Positions 1-10,313 of a stretch of 64,000 nucleotides of DNA are shown piece by piece. Within the stretch, counting starts at the first letter, position 1. Each line of letters starts with the position of its first letter. The stretch spans positions 2,003,379 through 2,067,378 of the forward strand of contig CBDDJX010000003.1 in assembly GCA_965229885.1 (NCBI GenBank), in the 5' to 3' direction. Made by a program: the position numbers and the translations under genes. The notes under the pieces are model-generated. The model was not told the origin of the DNA. It searched no databases and saw only the letters and a list, made by a program, of their open reading frames with translations. Source of the stretch: DATLLJ01 sp965229885 (GTDB taxonomy: Bacteria > Acidobacteriota > Vicinamibacteria > Vicinamibacterales > CAVVIG01).

Positions 1-2
1 TG

Positions 3-230
3 AAGTCGAAGGTCCATCCCAATTACAAGACCCGGTACCGCGTTGCGAACTGGCCGGCCTACAACCAGGCCCTCGTGCGCCGCGGCGATGTGACCGCTGT
101 GGTTGGCACCGGAGGCGATCGCCGCCTGGACACCCCGCCGGAGCAACATGCGGGGTGGGCAACGGCGGTACTCAGATCTGGCAATCGAGACTGCCCTGAC
201 CCTGCGGCTTATCTACCATCTCCCGCTACG
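3..230 (+). pseudogene. IS5-family transposase, N-terminal remnant
   Basis: Two frames together spell the first ~70 residues of an IS5-type DDE transposase. The first reads KSKVHPNYKTRYRVANWPAY, and its ATG begins one base outside the window. After a one-base shift near base 100 the next frame gives WLAPEAIAAWTPRRS and then SDLAIETALTLRLIYHLPLR. The catalytic domain is absent. Homology stops at the left end of the IS630-type element that follows, and no IS5 continuation is visible beyond that element, so the rest was lost by deletion. Not functional. The family assignment rests on recognised N-terminal sequence only. Confidence 0.7.
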
Positions 231-1264
231 CTAGTACTTACTTGTACAGTTCGACGTTAATTACGTAGACTGGTGGCATGGGCCGTCCAGCCACGGCGAT
301 TGAGTTGACGCCAGAAGATCGCGCCACGTTGACTCAGCGTCTGCGCGCGCCCACCAGCGAGCAGCGCGTGGTCGTGCGCGCGCGCATCGTGCTGGCTGCC
401 GCCGACGGGCAGTCGACCGACGGCATCGCTGAACAGTTGGCCCTGCGCCCGGCGACCGTGAGTAAGTGGCGGCACCGGTTTGCGACGCAGGGCGTGGCCG
501 GCCTGGCCGATGCGCCGCGCCCTGGCCCCAGCCGCCGCTACGACGCCGCGAGCGAGCGACGGATTTTGAAGCAGTTGGATGCGCCGCCATGGCATTCACT
601 TGCGTCGTCGCCGATCCTGGTGCATCAGCACCGACCCGGAATTTGCGCCCAAGGCCGCCGACATCGTCGGCTTGTATCTCGCGCCGCCCGCCAACGCGGT
701 CGTGATCTCGGTCGACGAGAAACCGCACATTCAAGCCCTGGAACGCGCCCAAGGCTACCTGCGGCTGCCGAACGGCACGGCGCTGCGCGGCTTCAGTCAT
801 GAGTACCAAGCGCCACGGCACCAGTACGTTGTTCGCGGCACTGAATATCGCGACGGGGCAGCTCACGGCGGGGCACTACGCCCGGCGGCGCCGGCGCGAG
901 TTCCTGGACTTCATGAACGACGTGGTCGCCGGGTACCCTGACCAGGAGTTGCATATCGTGTTGGACAACCTCAACACGCACAAACCGAAACACGACCGCT
1001 GGCTCGCGCGCCATCCCCGCGTGCATCTCCACTACGCCCCCACGCGGGCCAGCTGGCTCAATCAAATCGAGTACTGGTTCAGTATCCTCAGTCGGCGGGC
1101 CTTGCAGGGCGCAAGCTTCACCTCGGTGCCGCAGTTACGCGAGGCCATCGACTGCTTCGTCAAGACCTACAATGCGCACGCCACGCCCTTTGAGTGGCGC
1201 AAGCGCGTGGTGCATTCCGTCGGGCTCAAGCATTGTTACGCCGATTTGCGCAGCTAAGTACTAG
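231..1264 (+). mobile_element. IS630-type insertion sequence (decayed)
   Basis: A 10-bp perfect inverted repeat, CTAGTACTTA at 231-240 and TAAGTACTAG at 1255-1264, flanks a transposase of the IS630/Tc1 superfamily. Similarity continues imperfectly for about 20 further bases inward. The outermost TA on each side fits the TA target duplication known for IS630. The left end abuts an IS5 remnant. The right end touches the stop codon of a YCII-type gene on the opposite strand. The transposase inside is broken, so the copy is probably immobile unless complemented in trans. Confidence 0.75.
278..1257 (+). pseudogene. IS630-family transposase, frameshifted and internally deleted
   Basis: Three frames carry consecutive parts of an IS630-type transposase. 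The helix-turn-helix N-terminus (MGRPATAIELTPEDRATLTQ, then LALRPATVSKWRHRF) runs to about base 585. A second frame continues with RRHGIHLRRRRSWCIST and the first catalytic Asp in VDEKPHIQALER. After an extra base near 797, a third frame has the second Asp in VLDNLNTHKP and the Glu in NQIEYWFSILSRR. Around 585 roughly 25-30 residues expected between LKQLD and RRHGIH are missing, apparently lost between two copies of a TGCGCCGCC-like string. All three DDE residues remain, but no single frame spans them. Confidence 0.8.
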
Positions 1265-1604
1265 GGCATTTCCATGATCGGGATGATCTCGATTGTCCCG
1301 TCCATGAGCGACAGATGAGGGCACGTCTTTGAGAGCGTCTGGATGGCCTTGATGTTCTTGCCCTCCAGTACATAATAGCCCCCGACGTAGCTGGCTGCAT
1401 TGCCGGCGCGCTTCGCCTTGGTCGTCTTCGCCTTACCCACGATCTGGACGGCGGCAGAACTTTGCAGCGGAGCGCCGTCCTTCAAGGCACCAGATGCCCC
1501 CAGCTTTGCATGTACTGGCCCCACTTCTCCATGAGGGTCTTGTGCTTGGCCGGTGAAAGTTTACTGGCGTCTCCGCCACGATACAGAACGAGAAACCTAG
1601 ACAT
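1261..1604 (-). pseudogene. YCII/DGPF-domain protein, frameshifted
   Basis: An ATG at 1604 opens MSRFLVLYRGGDASKLSPAK and runs to about 1500. The neighbouring frame then continues as LGASGALKDGAPLQ, GGYYVLEGKNIKAIQ and TIEIIPIMEMP. Joined, this is a ~114-residue protein with the usual YCII/DGPF layout: short N-terminal strand, LxDGxPLQ turn, GGYYVLE strand, and a ProIleMet-Glu end. One base is missing near the C5 run at 1497-1501. YCII-like proteins are small ferredoxin-fold enzymes of mostly unknown substrate, often near extracytoplasmic sigma factors; none is seen here. The TAG stop lies inside the CTAG terminus of the adjacent IS630-type element. A sequencing error is an alternative to true inactivation. 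Confidence 0.6.
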
Positions 1605-1766
1605 GCGCGGATTGAACTCCCTGAAAAAGATAGATGATAGAGACGTACACGGCAGACCACTGACCTTGTCGATCAGGGAACGGTCGAAACATCCGAACAA
1701 CTGAAAGCGTATAGCATTACTGGGCTGCCTTGATGCCGAGCGCGGCATTCGCCTCTCGGCCCCCGT

Positions 1767-3101
1767 CTAGCGTCCGCCGAAAAGATAGCTGCAGGCGATG
1801 ACCGCGCCGGCAACGCCCGCGACATCGGCGGTCAATGCCGCGGCGAGCGTGTGGCGAATCCGCCGAACCTGCACCGAGCCGTAGTAGACAGCGAGTACGT
1901 AGAACGTTGTTTCGGTGGATCCCTGGAAGGTGCTGACGAGATACCCGGTGTAGCTATCGGGGCCGATGGCCGGATCCTGAATCGTCGCCGCCAGGATGCC
2001 GTAGGCGCCGGAGCCGGACAGCGGCCGCATCAGCGCCATCGGCAGCGCGTCGCCCGGCAAGCCAAACCTCGAGGTCATGGGCGACAGGAACCCGACGATG
2101 ATGTCGAGCGCCCCGCTGGCACGCAGCATTGCTACCGCTACAAGGATGGCCACCAGGTACGGGATGATCCGCAGCGCCACCTGAAACCCGTCGCGCGCGC
2201 CCTCCACGAACACTTCGTAAACACGGACCCGGCGAGCCGCGCCAAACCCGAGTAGCGCCACCATCAGGCCGGGAATGATCCAGGGCGACACCGCATCGCC
2301 GTACACCACCGCCAGCGGGATCACCCCCACGATCGCGGCCAGCGCCGTCACCGAGACCCAGACGGGATACGCACCTGAGGACGCCTCGGCGGACACCTCT
2401 GGGAGTGCTGCCTCAGGTGCCGGACCGGTGCCGGGTGCGTTCAAGGCCGCGACGTCGGCCGACCCTTCACCCGCGGCCTCCGTCGCATCAACCGTCGAGA
2501 ACCGCTGGTACACCTTGACCGCGACAAACGCGCACATCGTCGCCACGCAGGTTGCAAACAGCGTCGTCGGCAGAATACCCGCCGGGTCCATCGATCCCGC
2601 CGAGACCCTCAGCGCGATGACACCCGTAGGTAGCAGTGTCAGGGACGAGGTATTCAGGGCCAGAAACAACACCATCGCGTTGCTGGCGGTGCCCTTGACG
2701 GGATTCAGCTTGTCGAGTTCCTGCATCGCGCGGATGCCAAACGGCGTGGCGGCGTTGGCCAAGCCGAGCGCGTTGGCCGAGAAGTTCAGGATCATCGCAC
2801 CCATCGCGGGATGATTCGCGGGCACCTCGGGAAAGGCACGCACCATAAGCGGACGCAGTGTCTTGGCGATGATCGTGAGGAGCCCCCCTGCCTCGGCGAC
2901 CTTCATCAGCCCAAGGAAGAGCGCCATCATGCCCACGAGGCCGATGGCCAGCGTGACCGACCCGCCCGCCGCCTCCACCATCGCCGTGCCCAGCGCGGCC
3001 ATCGGCTGCACGCTGTCTGCCCCGCCCGGCACCCACTGCAACTGGTGGTAGCCGCCGACGATGAAGGCGACGAAGACGATCCCGAGAAAGACTGCGTTCA
3101 T
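1767..3101 (-). CDS. SpmA/SpmB-like nucleoside-recognition membrane protein
   Basis: A 444-residue multi-span inner-membrane protein. It fuses two halves that in Bacillus are separate SpmA and SpmB, each carrying a nucleoside-recognition (Gate) domain. The first half holds GLVGMMALFLGLMKVAEAGG and the segment NFSANALGLANAATPFGIRA, typical of SpmA. A hydrophilic Ala/Glu/Pro linker at about 210-245 is followed by the SpmB half, with ARDGFQVALRIIPYLVAILV and PLSGSGAYGI. In Bacillus these proteins affect spore maturation. In non-sporing Gram-negatives the fused form is common and its substrate is not established. The gene stands alone between two decayed IS elements. Confidence 0.85.
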   Translation of the reverse strand: MNAVFLGIVFVAFIVGGYHQLQWVPGGADSVQPMAALGTAMVEAAGGSVTLAIGLVGMMALFLGLMKVAEAGGLLTIIAKTLRPLMVRAFPEVPANHPAMGAMILNFSANALGLANAATPFGIRAMQELDKLNPVKGTASNAMVLFLALNTSSLTLLPTGVIALRVSAGSMDPAGILPTTLFATCVATMCAFVAVKVYQRFSTVDATEAAGEGSADVAALNAPGTGPAPEAALPEVSAEASSGAYPVWVSVTALAAIVGVIPLAVVYGDAVSPWIIPGLMVALLGFGAARRVRVYEVFVEGARDGFQVALRIIPYLVAILVAVAMLRASGALDIIVGFLSPMTSRFGLPGDALPMALMRPLSGSGAYGILAATIQDPAIGPDSYTGYLVSTFQGSTETTFYVLAVYYGSVQVRRIRHTLAAALTADVAGVAGAVIACSYLFGGR

Positions 3102-3131
3102 GCGACTGTGCTAATTCGAGAAAGGAACTCC

Positions 3132-3848
3132 CCCGTGCTGGCTACTTTCTCCATCCGCGAATCACGCGGCGCGGCGGTAGTCATGACGAAGTCCGTTGAG
3201 GACTGGCAGCGCGACGACGTTCCCGGTGAGTTCCGGGCTCCGGCGAACTGCCTGCTCTTGGTTGACGCCCTGATGCGGGCGGACTGTGTTGTAGAAGCGG
3301 ACAAACTCGGTGACCAGTTGTCGCAGGTGCGGCTCGTCTAAGGATGAGCACATGGTCGAGCAGCTCTCTTCTGAGCGTCCCGACGAAGCGCTCCGCGACG
3401 GCGTTCATGTTGGGCGCCCATGGTGCCGTCCGCACAACGGACGCTCCTGCACCCTCGGAGGCCCCGTGGCTCGTGGATGTGCGCCCTCGTGGCCGGGACC
3501 GCCATCGCCAGAAAAGCCGAAACCCCAATCGATGCCAACGCAGCACCGTCTCCGGCTGGATCAACGTCACGACGGGTCGCCCCGTCGACGTCGCCAGCAC
3601 CCCGATGATACACCGCTGCATGGGCGACCAGCGGACCCGTTTGCCTCGCAGGCGACACTTCGCCGCCACCACCTGCTGCCGGAGGATTTCATTTTCCGCG
3701 ACAAGGACAGCACGCGAGCCGAGCATGCCAAACACGAATCGTCAACAGGCACCAAGCATTCCGACTAGCCTATCAGGCGAGGGGCGGTCTGTTCAGCCAG
3801 CCCTCGCAGCCCAACAACGACGCGGATGGAGGAAGTAGCCAGCACGGG
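3132..3848 (-). mobile_element. Internally deleted insertion sequence (integrase-core type)
   Basis: A 28-bp inverted repeat with one mismatch bounds the element: 3132-3159 (inner part CGTGCTGGCTACTTTCTCCA) and 3821-3848 (its complement). Between the repeats lies a transposase with a large deletion and a frameshift. Total length is about 717 bp, well below a normal IS of this type. No target-site duplication is obvious on inspection. It lies just upstream of the SpmA/B-like gene and could have changed its promoter. Confidence 0.7.
3162..3735 (-). pseudogene. Integrase-core (IS3/IS481-like) transposase, deleted
   Basis: The N-terminus has the helical ENEILRQQVVAAKCRLRGKR and PETVLRWHRLGFRLFWRWRS typical of integrase-core transposases. 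The sequence then jumps to APNMNAVAERFVGTLRRELL, which belongs near the catalytic Glu of the rve domain. The central part with the first two Asp residues is therefore missing. Near base 3340 a one-base shift moves the C-terminus to another frame, which reads DEPHLRQLVTEFVRFYNTVR, then PHQGVN and a terminal HDYRRAA. It cannot make an active enzyme. Confidence 0.8.
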
Positions 3849-4219
3849 TGGCGTCTTTGGATGCCTTGGCCTTCGTTCGGGCCATTGAGCGTGGTCTTTC
3901 TCGGAGCAGCTGGTCCCGGCCGTGAGATTACATGAAAGGGGCCTTACTTAATCTAAACCTGGCACGTGGGCACCAAAGCAGCTTTAGGGCCGGCGATTAT
4001 TTAGAACGAACCCTAACCCTGCTCCGCCGAACACGGCTCCAGCCGTGATCGCGGCCGCGGCCGCCAGGACGATGGGCCAGATGTTTCCGGGCCCCGACCA
4101 GAACAGCCCGGCCGTCATGCCTGAGATCGCGCCAGGCGTCCCCGCGGGTCATGATCGCGGCAGTGCGGCGCCGGTGGAAGTGTCGCCTCGGGTTACACTT
4201 CGGCGGTGGACTCTGAACC
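3849..4219. other. Gene-poor gap between IS remnant and permease gene
   Basis: No recognisable protein, tRNA or strong promoter is seen in these 371 bases. The only coding candidate is a 44-codon minus-strand ORF listed separately. A short C-rich stretch with CCCTAACCCT occurs near 4010-4020, inside that ORF. Confidence 0.5.
3984..4118 (-). CDS. Possible small single-span membrane protein (44 aa)
   Basis: Not a recognised gene. The frame reads MTAGLFWSGPGNIWPIVLAA, then a run of Ala, Ile, Thr and Gly, and ends in the charged tail NNRRP. This gives one membrane segment at about residues 13-40 with a positive C-terminus. There is no clear Shine-Dalgarno sequence before the ATG, and an in-frame TGA lies about 39 bases upstream. 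It is divergent from the AI-2E-type permease. The hydrophobic frame could arise by chance in GC-rich DNA, so support is weak. Confidence 0.25.
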   Translation of the reverse strand: MTAGLFWSGPGNIWPIVLAAAAAITAGAVFGGAGLGFVLNNRRP

Positions 4220-5275
4220 ATGAGCAACGGCGTCGCGCGCGAACGGATTTCCGCGCTGCTGTTCTACGCGACGGTGCTGCTGCTCGCCTATCTGCTGTAC
4301 TCGCTCTTCAGGCCTTTCCTGACCCCGCTGGCCTGGGCCGCGATTCTCGCCGCCTTGTTCCATCCCCCGTACCGGCGTCTGGCGGTTCGCTGGGGCAGGG
4401 CCTCGGCGGCCGCCGCCAGCACGGTGGCCGTGACCATGGTCATCGTCGTGCCTGTGCTGCTGGTCACGACGGCGTTCATCCAGGAAGCAGCGCTGGCGAT
4501 CAGGTCGGTCGACCTTTCCGTCCAGACGGAAGGATTCGCTCGAGTTCAGCGAATCTGGGCGCGGGTGCAGGCCAGCGGGCTCGGTGGTAATCTGGGTAAT
4601 CTCGAAGATCTCGTCCAACAGGCCACGACCTGGATCGCGGGCGTTGTCGCCGGACAGGCCGGCGCCATGCTGCGTAATCTGGTCCGCATCATTGCGGATC
4701 TCGTCGTCATGCTCTTCGCCCTGTTTTTCCTCTTCAGGGATGGCGATGCGATCATGGCGGCGCTTCGTCGGGCACTGCCCTTTGAATCCGAGCAGTCCGA
4801 ACGGATGATTGCGGAGGCCGGCGAGCTCGTTCAGGCGAGCGTGATCGCCGGCTTCGTCGTTGCCGCTCTGCAGGGCGCGCTCGGCGGCATCACATTCGCC
4901 CTGCTCGGCCTTGGTGCGCCGGTATTCTGGGGCGTTATCATGGCATTTGCCGCGCTGTTGCCGCTTGGGGCGGGGGTTGTCTGGCTGCCGGCGGCGGTCT
5001 GGCTTCTGTCGACGGGAAGCGTCGGCCGCGGCGTGGCGCTGATGGCGGTGGGCGTCGGCGTCGTCGGGCTGGTCGACAACGTTCTTCGCCCGTTACTCTT
5101 GAGCGGACGTACGCAGTTGAACGGATTGCTCGTCTTCGTGAGTCTGCTCGGCGGCATCAGTGCGTTTGGTTTCGTCGGTCTTGTGCTGGGTCCGGTGATC
5201 ATGGCGATGACGATCGGGATGTTCGACGCGTATACCAAGGACCGGCGCACCGCTTCGCCAGACGAGCGCGGCTAG
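4220..5275 (+). CDS. AI-2E family transporter (PerM-like permease)
   Basis: A 351-residue inner-membrane protein with the AI-2E/PerM layout. An N-terminal hairpin of helices (about 12-65) includes PLAWAAILAALFHPPYRRLA. A soluble central segment follows (about 85-150), and then a C-terminal helix cluster with FALFFLFRDGDAIMAALRRA and PVFWGVIMAFAALLPLGAG. The family exports autoinducer-2 in some bacteria and acts as Na+/H+ antiporter or general permease in others, so substrate cannot be read from sequence. The length is normal. A 28-base gap separates it from the downstream broken secreted-protein gene, and the two may be cotranscribed. Confidence 0.85.
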   Translation: MSNGVARERISALLFYATVLLLAYLLYSLFRPFLTPLAWAAILAALFHPPYRRLAVRWGRASAAAASTVAVTMVIVVPVLLVTTAFIQEAALAIRSVDLSVQTEGFARVQRIWARVQASGLGGNLGNLEDLVQQATTWIAGVVAGQAGAMLRNLVRIIADLVVMLFALFFLFRDGDAIMAALRRALPFESEQSERMIAEAGELVQASVIAGFVVAALQGALGGITFALLGLGAPVFWGVIMAFAALLPLGAGVVWLPAAVWLLSTGSVGRGVALMAVGVGVVGLVDNVLRPLLLSGRTQLNGLLVFVSLLGGISAFGFVGLVLGPVIMAMTIGMFDAYTKDRRTASPDERG

Positions 5276-5303
5276 TCCTGCGAGATATTTCGGAGCGACA
5301 AAC

Positions 5304-5922
5304 GTGAAGCGATTGGGGTTACCCATCGTGATTTTGTTCGCCGTACTGGCCGAGGCAGGCATCGACGCGATCAATGTCCTGCTCACGCCGGCGGACATTC
5401 AGCGTGCCACCGAACTCGCGAGGTTTCCTCACACCGATGCGGATCGGGCGCAGTTCCACAAGCGCTACACCATCGTGGTCAACAGCCCGGTGGTCGAGTA
5501 CTTTGCGGTTGAGAAGATGGAAGTCATCACGCCATTCCGCCGCATGGAGTTGATCGCGGAAGACCATGCCCGGATTAACGATCTCTTCGCCCCGTGGCGG
5601 CCTGCAGGACGCGGAAGAGGCGCTGCGACCGTGGCGCGACCGCGTCGCGATCGTGGCCCACCTCCGGTTCGATCTCACGAAGCCGATTCCAGGCGTGCCG
5701 GCAGCGGACGTGACGCTCGAGGGACCGCGGTTGGTGGATCCGATCGCCATCCGTAACTCGGAAATCCGCAGCGGTAGCGGCGATCAGACGTTGCTCGTCG
5801 CGGGGGTCGTTGAGGCTGTCTTCGATGTTCGGGACGTTGGTCAGACGACGCAGCCGGTGGTCGTGCGCTGGAACGGGAAGGAAATCACCCGCGTGGCGAT
5901 TGACTTCGGCGCCATGGAGTAA
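5304..5922 (+). pseudogene. Secreted hypothetical protein, frameshifted
   Basis: No family recognised. The first frame begins MKRLGLPIVILFAVLAEAGI, a signal-peptide or anchor-like segment. It continues with a soluble part including RYTIVVNSPVVEYFAVEKME and ends meaningfully at about IAEDHARINDLFA. At the C4 run 5590-5593 the reading moves to the next frame, which continues RGGLQDAEEALRPWRDRVAI, then VRWNGKEITRVAIDFGAME and stop. The joined product is about 205 residues, probably periplasmic or membrane-anchored. The homopolymer position suggests a one-base indel, either real or an assembly error. The gene follows the AI-2E-type permease closely. Confidence 0.55.
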
Positions 5923-5938
5923 CGCGAAGGCATCCCTT

Positions 5939-6892
5939 CTATGCTCGTCCGGCCGCTGCGGCGCGTTCGGTACGGCACCAGTCGAGCGTACGCCGCAGGC
6001 CCTCCTCGAATCCGACGATCGGTTCGTAGCCGAGCAGAGCCCTGGCTTTTGAAATGTCGGCCTGCGAGTTGCGCACATCGCCAGCCCGCGGCTCCTTGTA
6101 GATGGGCGCCGCTTTCGTCCCGCAGATGGTGTTCATCACCCGTAGCAGCTCGTTGAGCGAGATGCGTCCGCCCGTCGCCACGTTGAGCACGTCCCCAGCG
6201 GCCTTCGGCGCCTCGCACGCACGCAGCACGCCGTCCACGACGTTGGCGATATAGGTGAAGTCTCGGGTCTGACCGCCGTCGCCGTAGATGACTGGCTGGC
6301 GGCCGTCGAGAATCGCCGTCGAGAACAGCGAGATGACGCCCGAGTACGGCGACCCGGGATCCTGGCGCGGACCGAAGACGTTGAAGTAGCGCGTGGTCAC
6401 CGTCTCGAAGCCGTAGAGCCGCGTGAACATCTGGCAGTACTGCTCCGCCACCAGCTTCTGCAGCGCGTAGGGCGACAGCGGTGTGGTCGGCAGGTCCTCG
6501 CGCTTGGGCAGCGTCGGCGTGTCGCCGTAGACGGAAGAAGATCCGGCGAACACGAGCCGGTGGACACCGGCGTCGCGCGCGGCCACGAGGATGTTCAACG
6601 TGCCGGTGACGTTGGCTTCGTTCGAGGCGATCGGGTCGTTCACCGAACGCGGCACCGAGGGGATCGCCGCCTGATGGAGGACATACTCCACGCCCTCCGC
6701 GGCGCGGCTGGCCACGTCACGGTCGGCGAGATCGCCCTCGAGGAATTCGACGCCCGTGATGTGATCGAGATTGCGTCGCTTGCCGGTGATCAAGCTGTCG
6801 ACGACGCGGACGCGATGGCCACGCCGGACCAGTTCTTCGGCGAGATGGGATCCGATGAAGCCCGCGCCGCCGGTGACTAGGTATGACGCCAT
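5939..6892 (-). CDS. NAD-dependent sugar-nucleotide epimerase (UDP-glucose 4-epimerase-like)
   Basis: A 317-residue extended short-chain dehydrogenase. The Rossmann NAD motif GGAGFIGSHLAEELVRRGH sits at about 7-25. The catalytic region has SSSVYGDTPTLP followed by SPYALQKLVAEQY (YxxxK). The substrate half has TRYFNVFGPRQDPGSPYSGV and the conserved YGDGGQTRDFTYI. These features fit UDP-glucose or UDP-N-acetylglucosamine 4-epimerases of the WbpP/GalE-like group, which supply epimerised sugars for surface glycans. It is the last gene before rnpB on this strand and is not in the main polysaccharide cluster. The exact substrate is undetermined. Confidence 0.85.
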   Translation of the reverse strand: MASYLVTGGAGFIGSHLAEELVRRGHRVRVVDSLITGKRRNLDHITGVEFLEGDLADRDVASRAAEGVEYVLHQAAIPSVPRSVNDPIASNEANVTGTLNILVAARDAGVHRLVFAGSSSVYGDTPTLPKREDLPTTPLSPYALQKLVAEQYCQMFTRLYGFETVTTRYFNVFGPRQDPGSPYSGVISLFSTAILDGRQPVIYGDGGQTRDFTYIANVVDGVLRACEAPKAAGDVLNVATGGRISLNELLRVMNTICGTKAAPIYKEPRAGDVRNSQADISKARALLGYEPIVGFEEGLRRTLDWCRTERAAAAGRA

Positions 6893-6906
6893 AGCAAGAA
6901 ACGTCG

Positions 6907-7354
6907 CAGTAAGCCGTAAGCCGAATTCTGTCCGCCTTCGCTCGCCTTACGGCGGGCGTTGGCGTGACGACCATTCCTCTAGCCCCGCCATTACTGGCGG
7001 GATCAAGCGACCGACCCGGGAGCCTCGGACGGGCTATCCGTATCACACCGGCGCATTGAGCGCCGGGCGACGCGCTCCCCTATTTGGCCTTGCTCCGTGC
7101 GGGGTTTTGCCTGCCACCCGTGTTACCACGGGCGCGGTGCGCTCTTACCGCACCTTTTCACCCTTACCCTTCGGCTCGCGCCCCGCTTTCGCGGGGCGCG
7201 AGCCGAGGGCGGTATGTTTTCTGTGCCACTTTCCTTCAGGTTGCCCTGACCGGGCGTTACCCGGCGCACTGCCCTGCGGAGTCCGGACTTTCCTCTCCCC
7301 CTCGACTCAGCGCTTGCGCGCCTCCCTCGGGGCAGTGGTCGTCTGGCTTACTAC
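6907..7354 (-). ncRNA. rnpB: RNase P RNA, bacterial class A
   Basis: The minus strand shows the RNase P RNA hallmarks. A 5' region carries GAGGAAAGTCCGGACTCCGC with the GGGTAACGCCCGG block after it. The 3' end is ACAGAATTCGGCTTACGGCT. The 5' GTAAGCC near 7350 can pair with GGCTTAC near 6910-6922 to form P1. A 15-bp perfect hairpin at 7172-7205 with loop TTTC (plus-strand sequence) fits an extended P12. The RNA is the catalytic subunit that matures tRNA 5' ends. It sits between the NtrC-type regulator and the epimerase gene, all on the minus strand. Confidence 0.95.
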
Positions 7355-7394
7355 GACACTCGATTGTACATCGCGGCTGGGAAGGCAGGAGCGC

Positions 7395-8782
<1,388 letters not shown>

Positions 8783-8783
<1 letters not shown>

Positions 8784-10312
8784 TAACGGTCTTCGATGCG
8801 CACCGTCTTGATATGGTATTGATCGATCTCAGGGGAGTACACGTAGAGGGCCAGCACGTCGCCCTGACGCGCCGAGCGGGCAATCCGGCGGACGTCCGCC
8901 ACCGATTCGACGGCCTGGCGGTTGATTTCGATGAGAATCGCTCCACGCGTAATCCCGCCGTCGAAGGCGGAGCTGAGCGGGTCGACGCGCGTGATCAGTA
9001 CGCCTTTCGTGACTCTCTGGAGCGCGAGTCTTTCGACCGTGCTGCGATCCAGATCGCGCACGGTCAGGCCGAACGTCGGATCGGCGCCGCTCCGGTTGCG
9101 ATAAGCCGACGACGGCGTGGGCGTCCTGGCCTGCGGACGGTCGAGGCTCGGCCGCTCCGCGAGCTTCACTATGACATCCGCTTCGCGTCCCTCTCGCACG
9201 ACGCGAAGCTTAACGGCGGTGCCAGGCGGGTGGCCGACGATATCGCGGATCAGCCCGTCCTCGTCGGCTGTAGCTTTGCCGTCGAAGGCGACGATGACGT
9301 CGTAGGGCTGGAGGCCAGCGCGCTCGCCGGGCGAGCCTGGCGTGACGTCCTGGACGAGAGCGCCGTGGTTGACGGTGAGGTTCAGCGAGTCGTGCAGGTC
9401 GTCGTCGATATCCCTGAGCAGGACGCCGATGTAGCCGCGGCTCACGCGTCCACGCGCCCGAAGCTGCGGCAGGATCGTGCTGGCCAGGTTGATCGGCACG
9501 GCGAAGCCGATGCTGCTGCCGCGCGCGCTCATCGCGGTGTTTATGCCGATCACCTCGCCGCGGGTGTTGATGAGTGGTCCGCCACTGTTGCCTACGTTGA
9601 TGGCCGCGTCGGTCTGGATGTAGCTGTCGAGGCTCGCGTCGAAGAGCTTCCGGCCGATGTAGCTGACCACGCCCACGGTGACGCTGTGTTCGTAGCCGAG
9701 GGGGTCGCCGATTGCGACGACCCACTCGCCCATGCGGAGCGTCGAGGAATCGCCGAGCGGCGCCACGGGAAGTCCCGGCTGTCCGTCGACCTTAAGCAGC
9801 GCGATGTCGGTGTCCGGATCGGAACCCACCACGCGGGCGCGCAGCGTCCGGCCGTCGGCGAGCTTTACCGTGATGCGTTCGGCCTGGTCGATGACGTGGT
9901 TGTTCGTCAGGATGCTGCCATCGGCGTCGATGATGAAGCCGCTTCCCTCGCCGCGCCGCGGCGTGTCGAGCTGAAGCCTCGGGCCGAGGTAGTTCGGCCC
10001 GTCGAGCCGACCGGACGACTCGGACAGCGCGCGGTTTCTTCGGCTCCGCGGGTCGCGCCCGGTGGTCGTGACATCGATGTTCACGACGGCCGGATTGAGG
10101 CGCTCGACGACATCCGCGAAATCGACCAGCGAAACCGGCGTCGCCCGGTCGGCGGCTCCGCTGATCGATCTTGCGGGCCGGATGGCGGCCTTCTTGGTAA
10201 CCGGCCCGGCGACCACCGATGAGTCCCCGGTGCCACCGCCCGCAAAGATGGCCCCGACAAGGAACGCCACAGCGGCGGTGAGCACGAGGGTGACGAAGGT
10301 GAAGCGGCGCAT
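8783..10312 (-). CDS. htrA: Do/HtrA-family periplasmic serine protease
   Basis: A 509-residue DegQ/DegP-type protease. An N-terminal membrane or signal segment spans about 5-25. The trypsin-like domain carries the full triad: His139 in LTNNHVIDQAE, Asp169 in DPDTDIALLKV and Ser243 in NVGNSGGPLINT. A PDZ domain follows at about 275-370 (GYIGVLLRDIDDDLHD, TPGSPGERAGLQPYDVIVAF), and a weaker second PDZ at about 410-500. It acts in envelope protein quality control. It lies immediately downstream of ligA and is coupled to the NtrC-type regulator behind it, suggesting a stress-response pair. Confidence 0.93.
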
Positions 10313-10313
10313 G

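Noticed and set aside
4010..4020. CCCTAACCCT string resembling a telomere-like repeat
   Set aside because: Only one and a half units, in GC-rich bacterial DNA; chance is sufficient.
7172..7205. Strong hairpin considered as a rho-independent terminator
   Set aside because: It lies inside the RNase P RNA at the P12 position and lacks a T-run.
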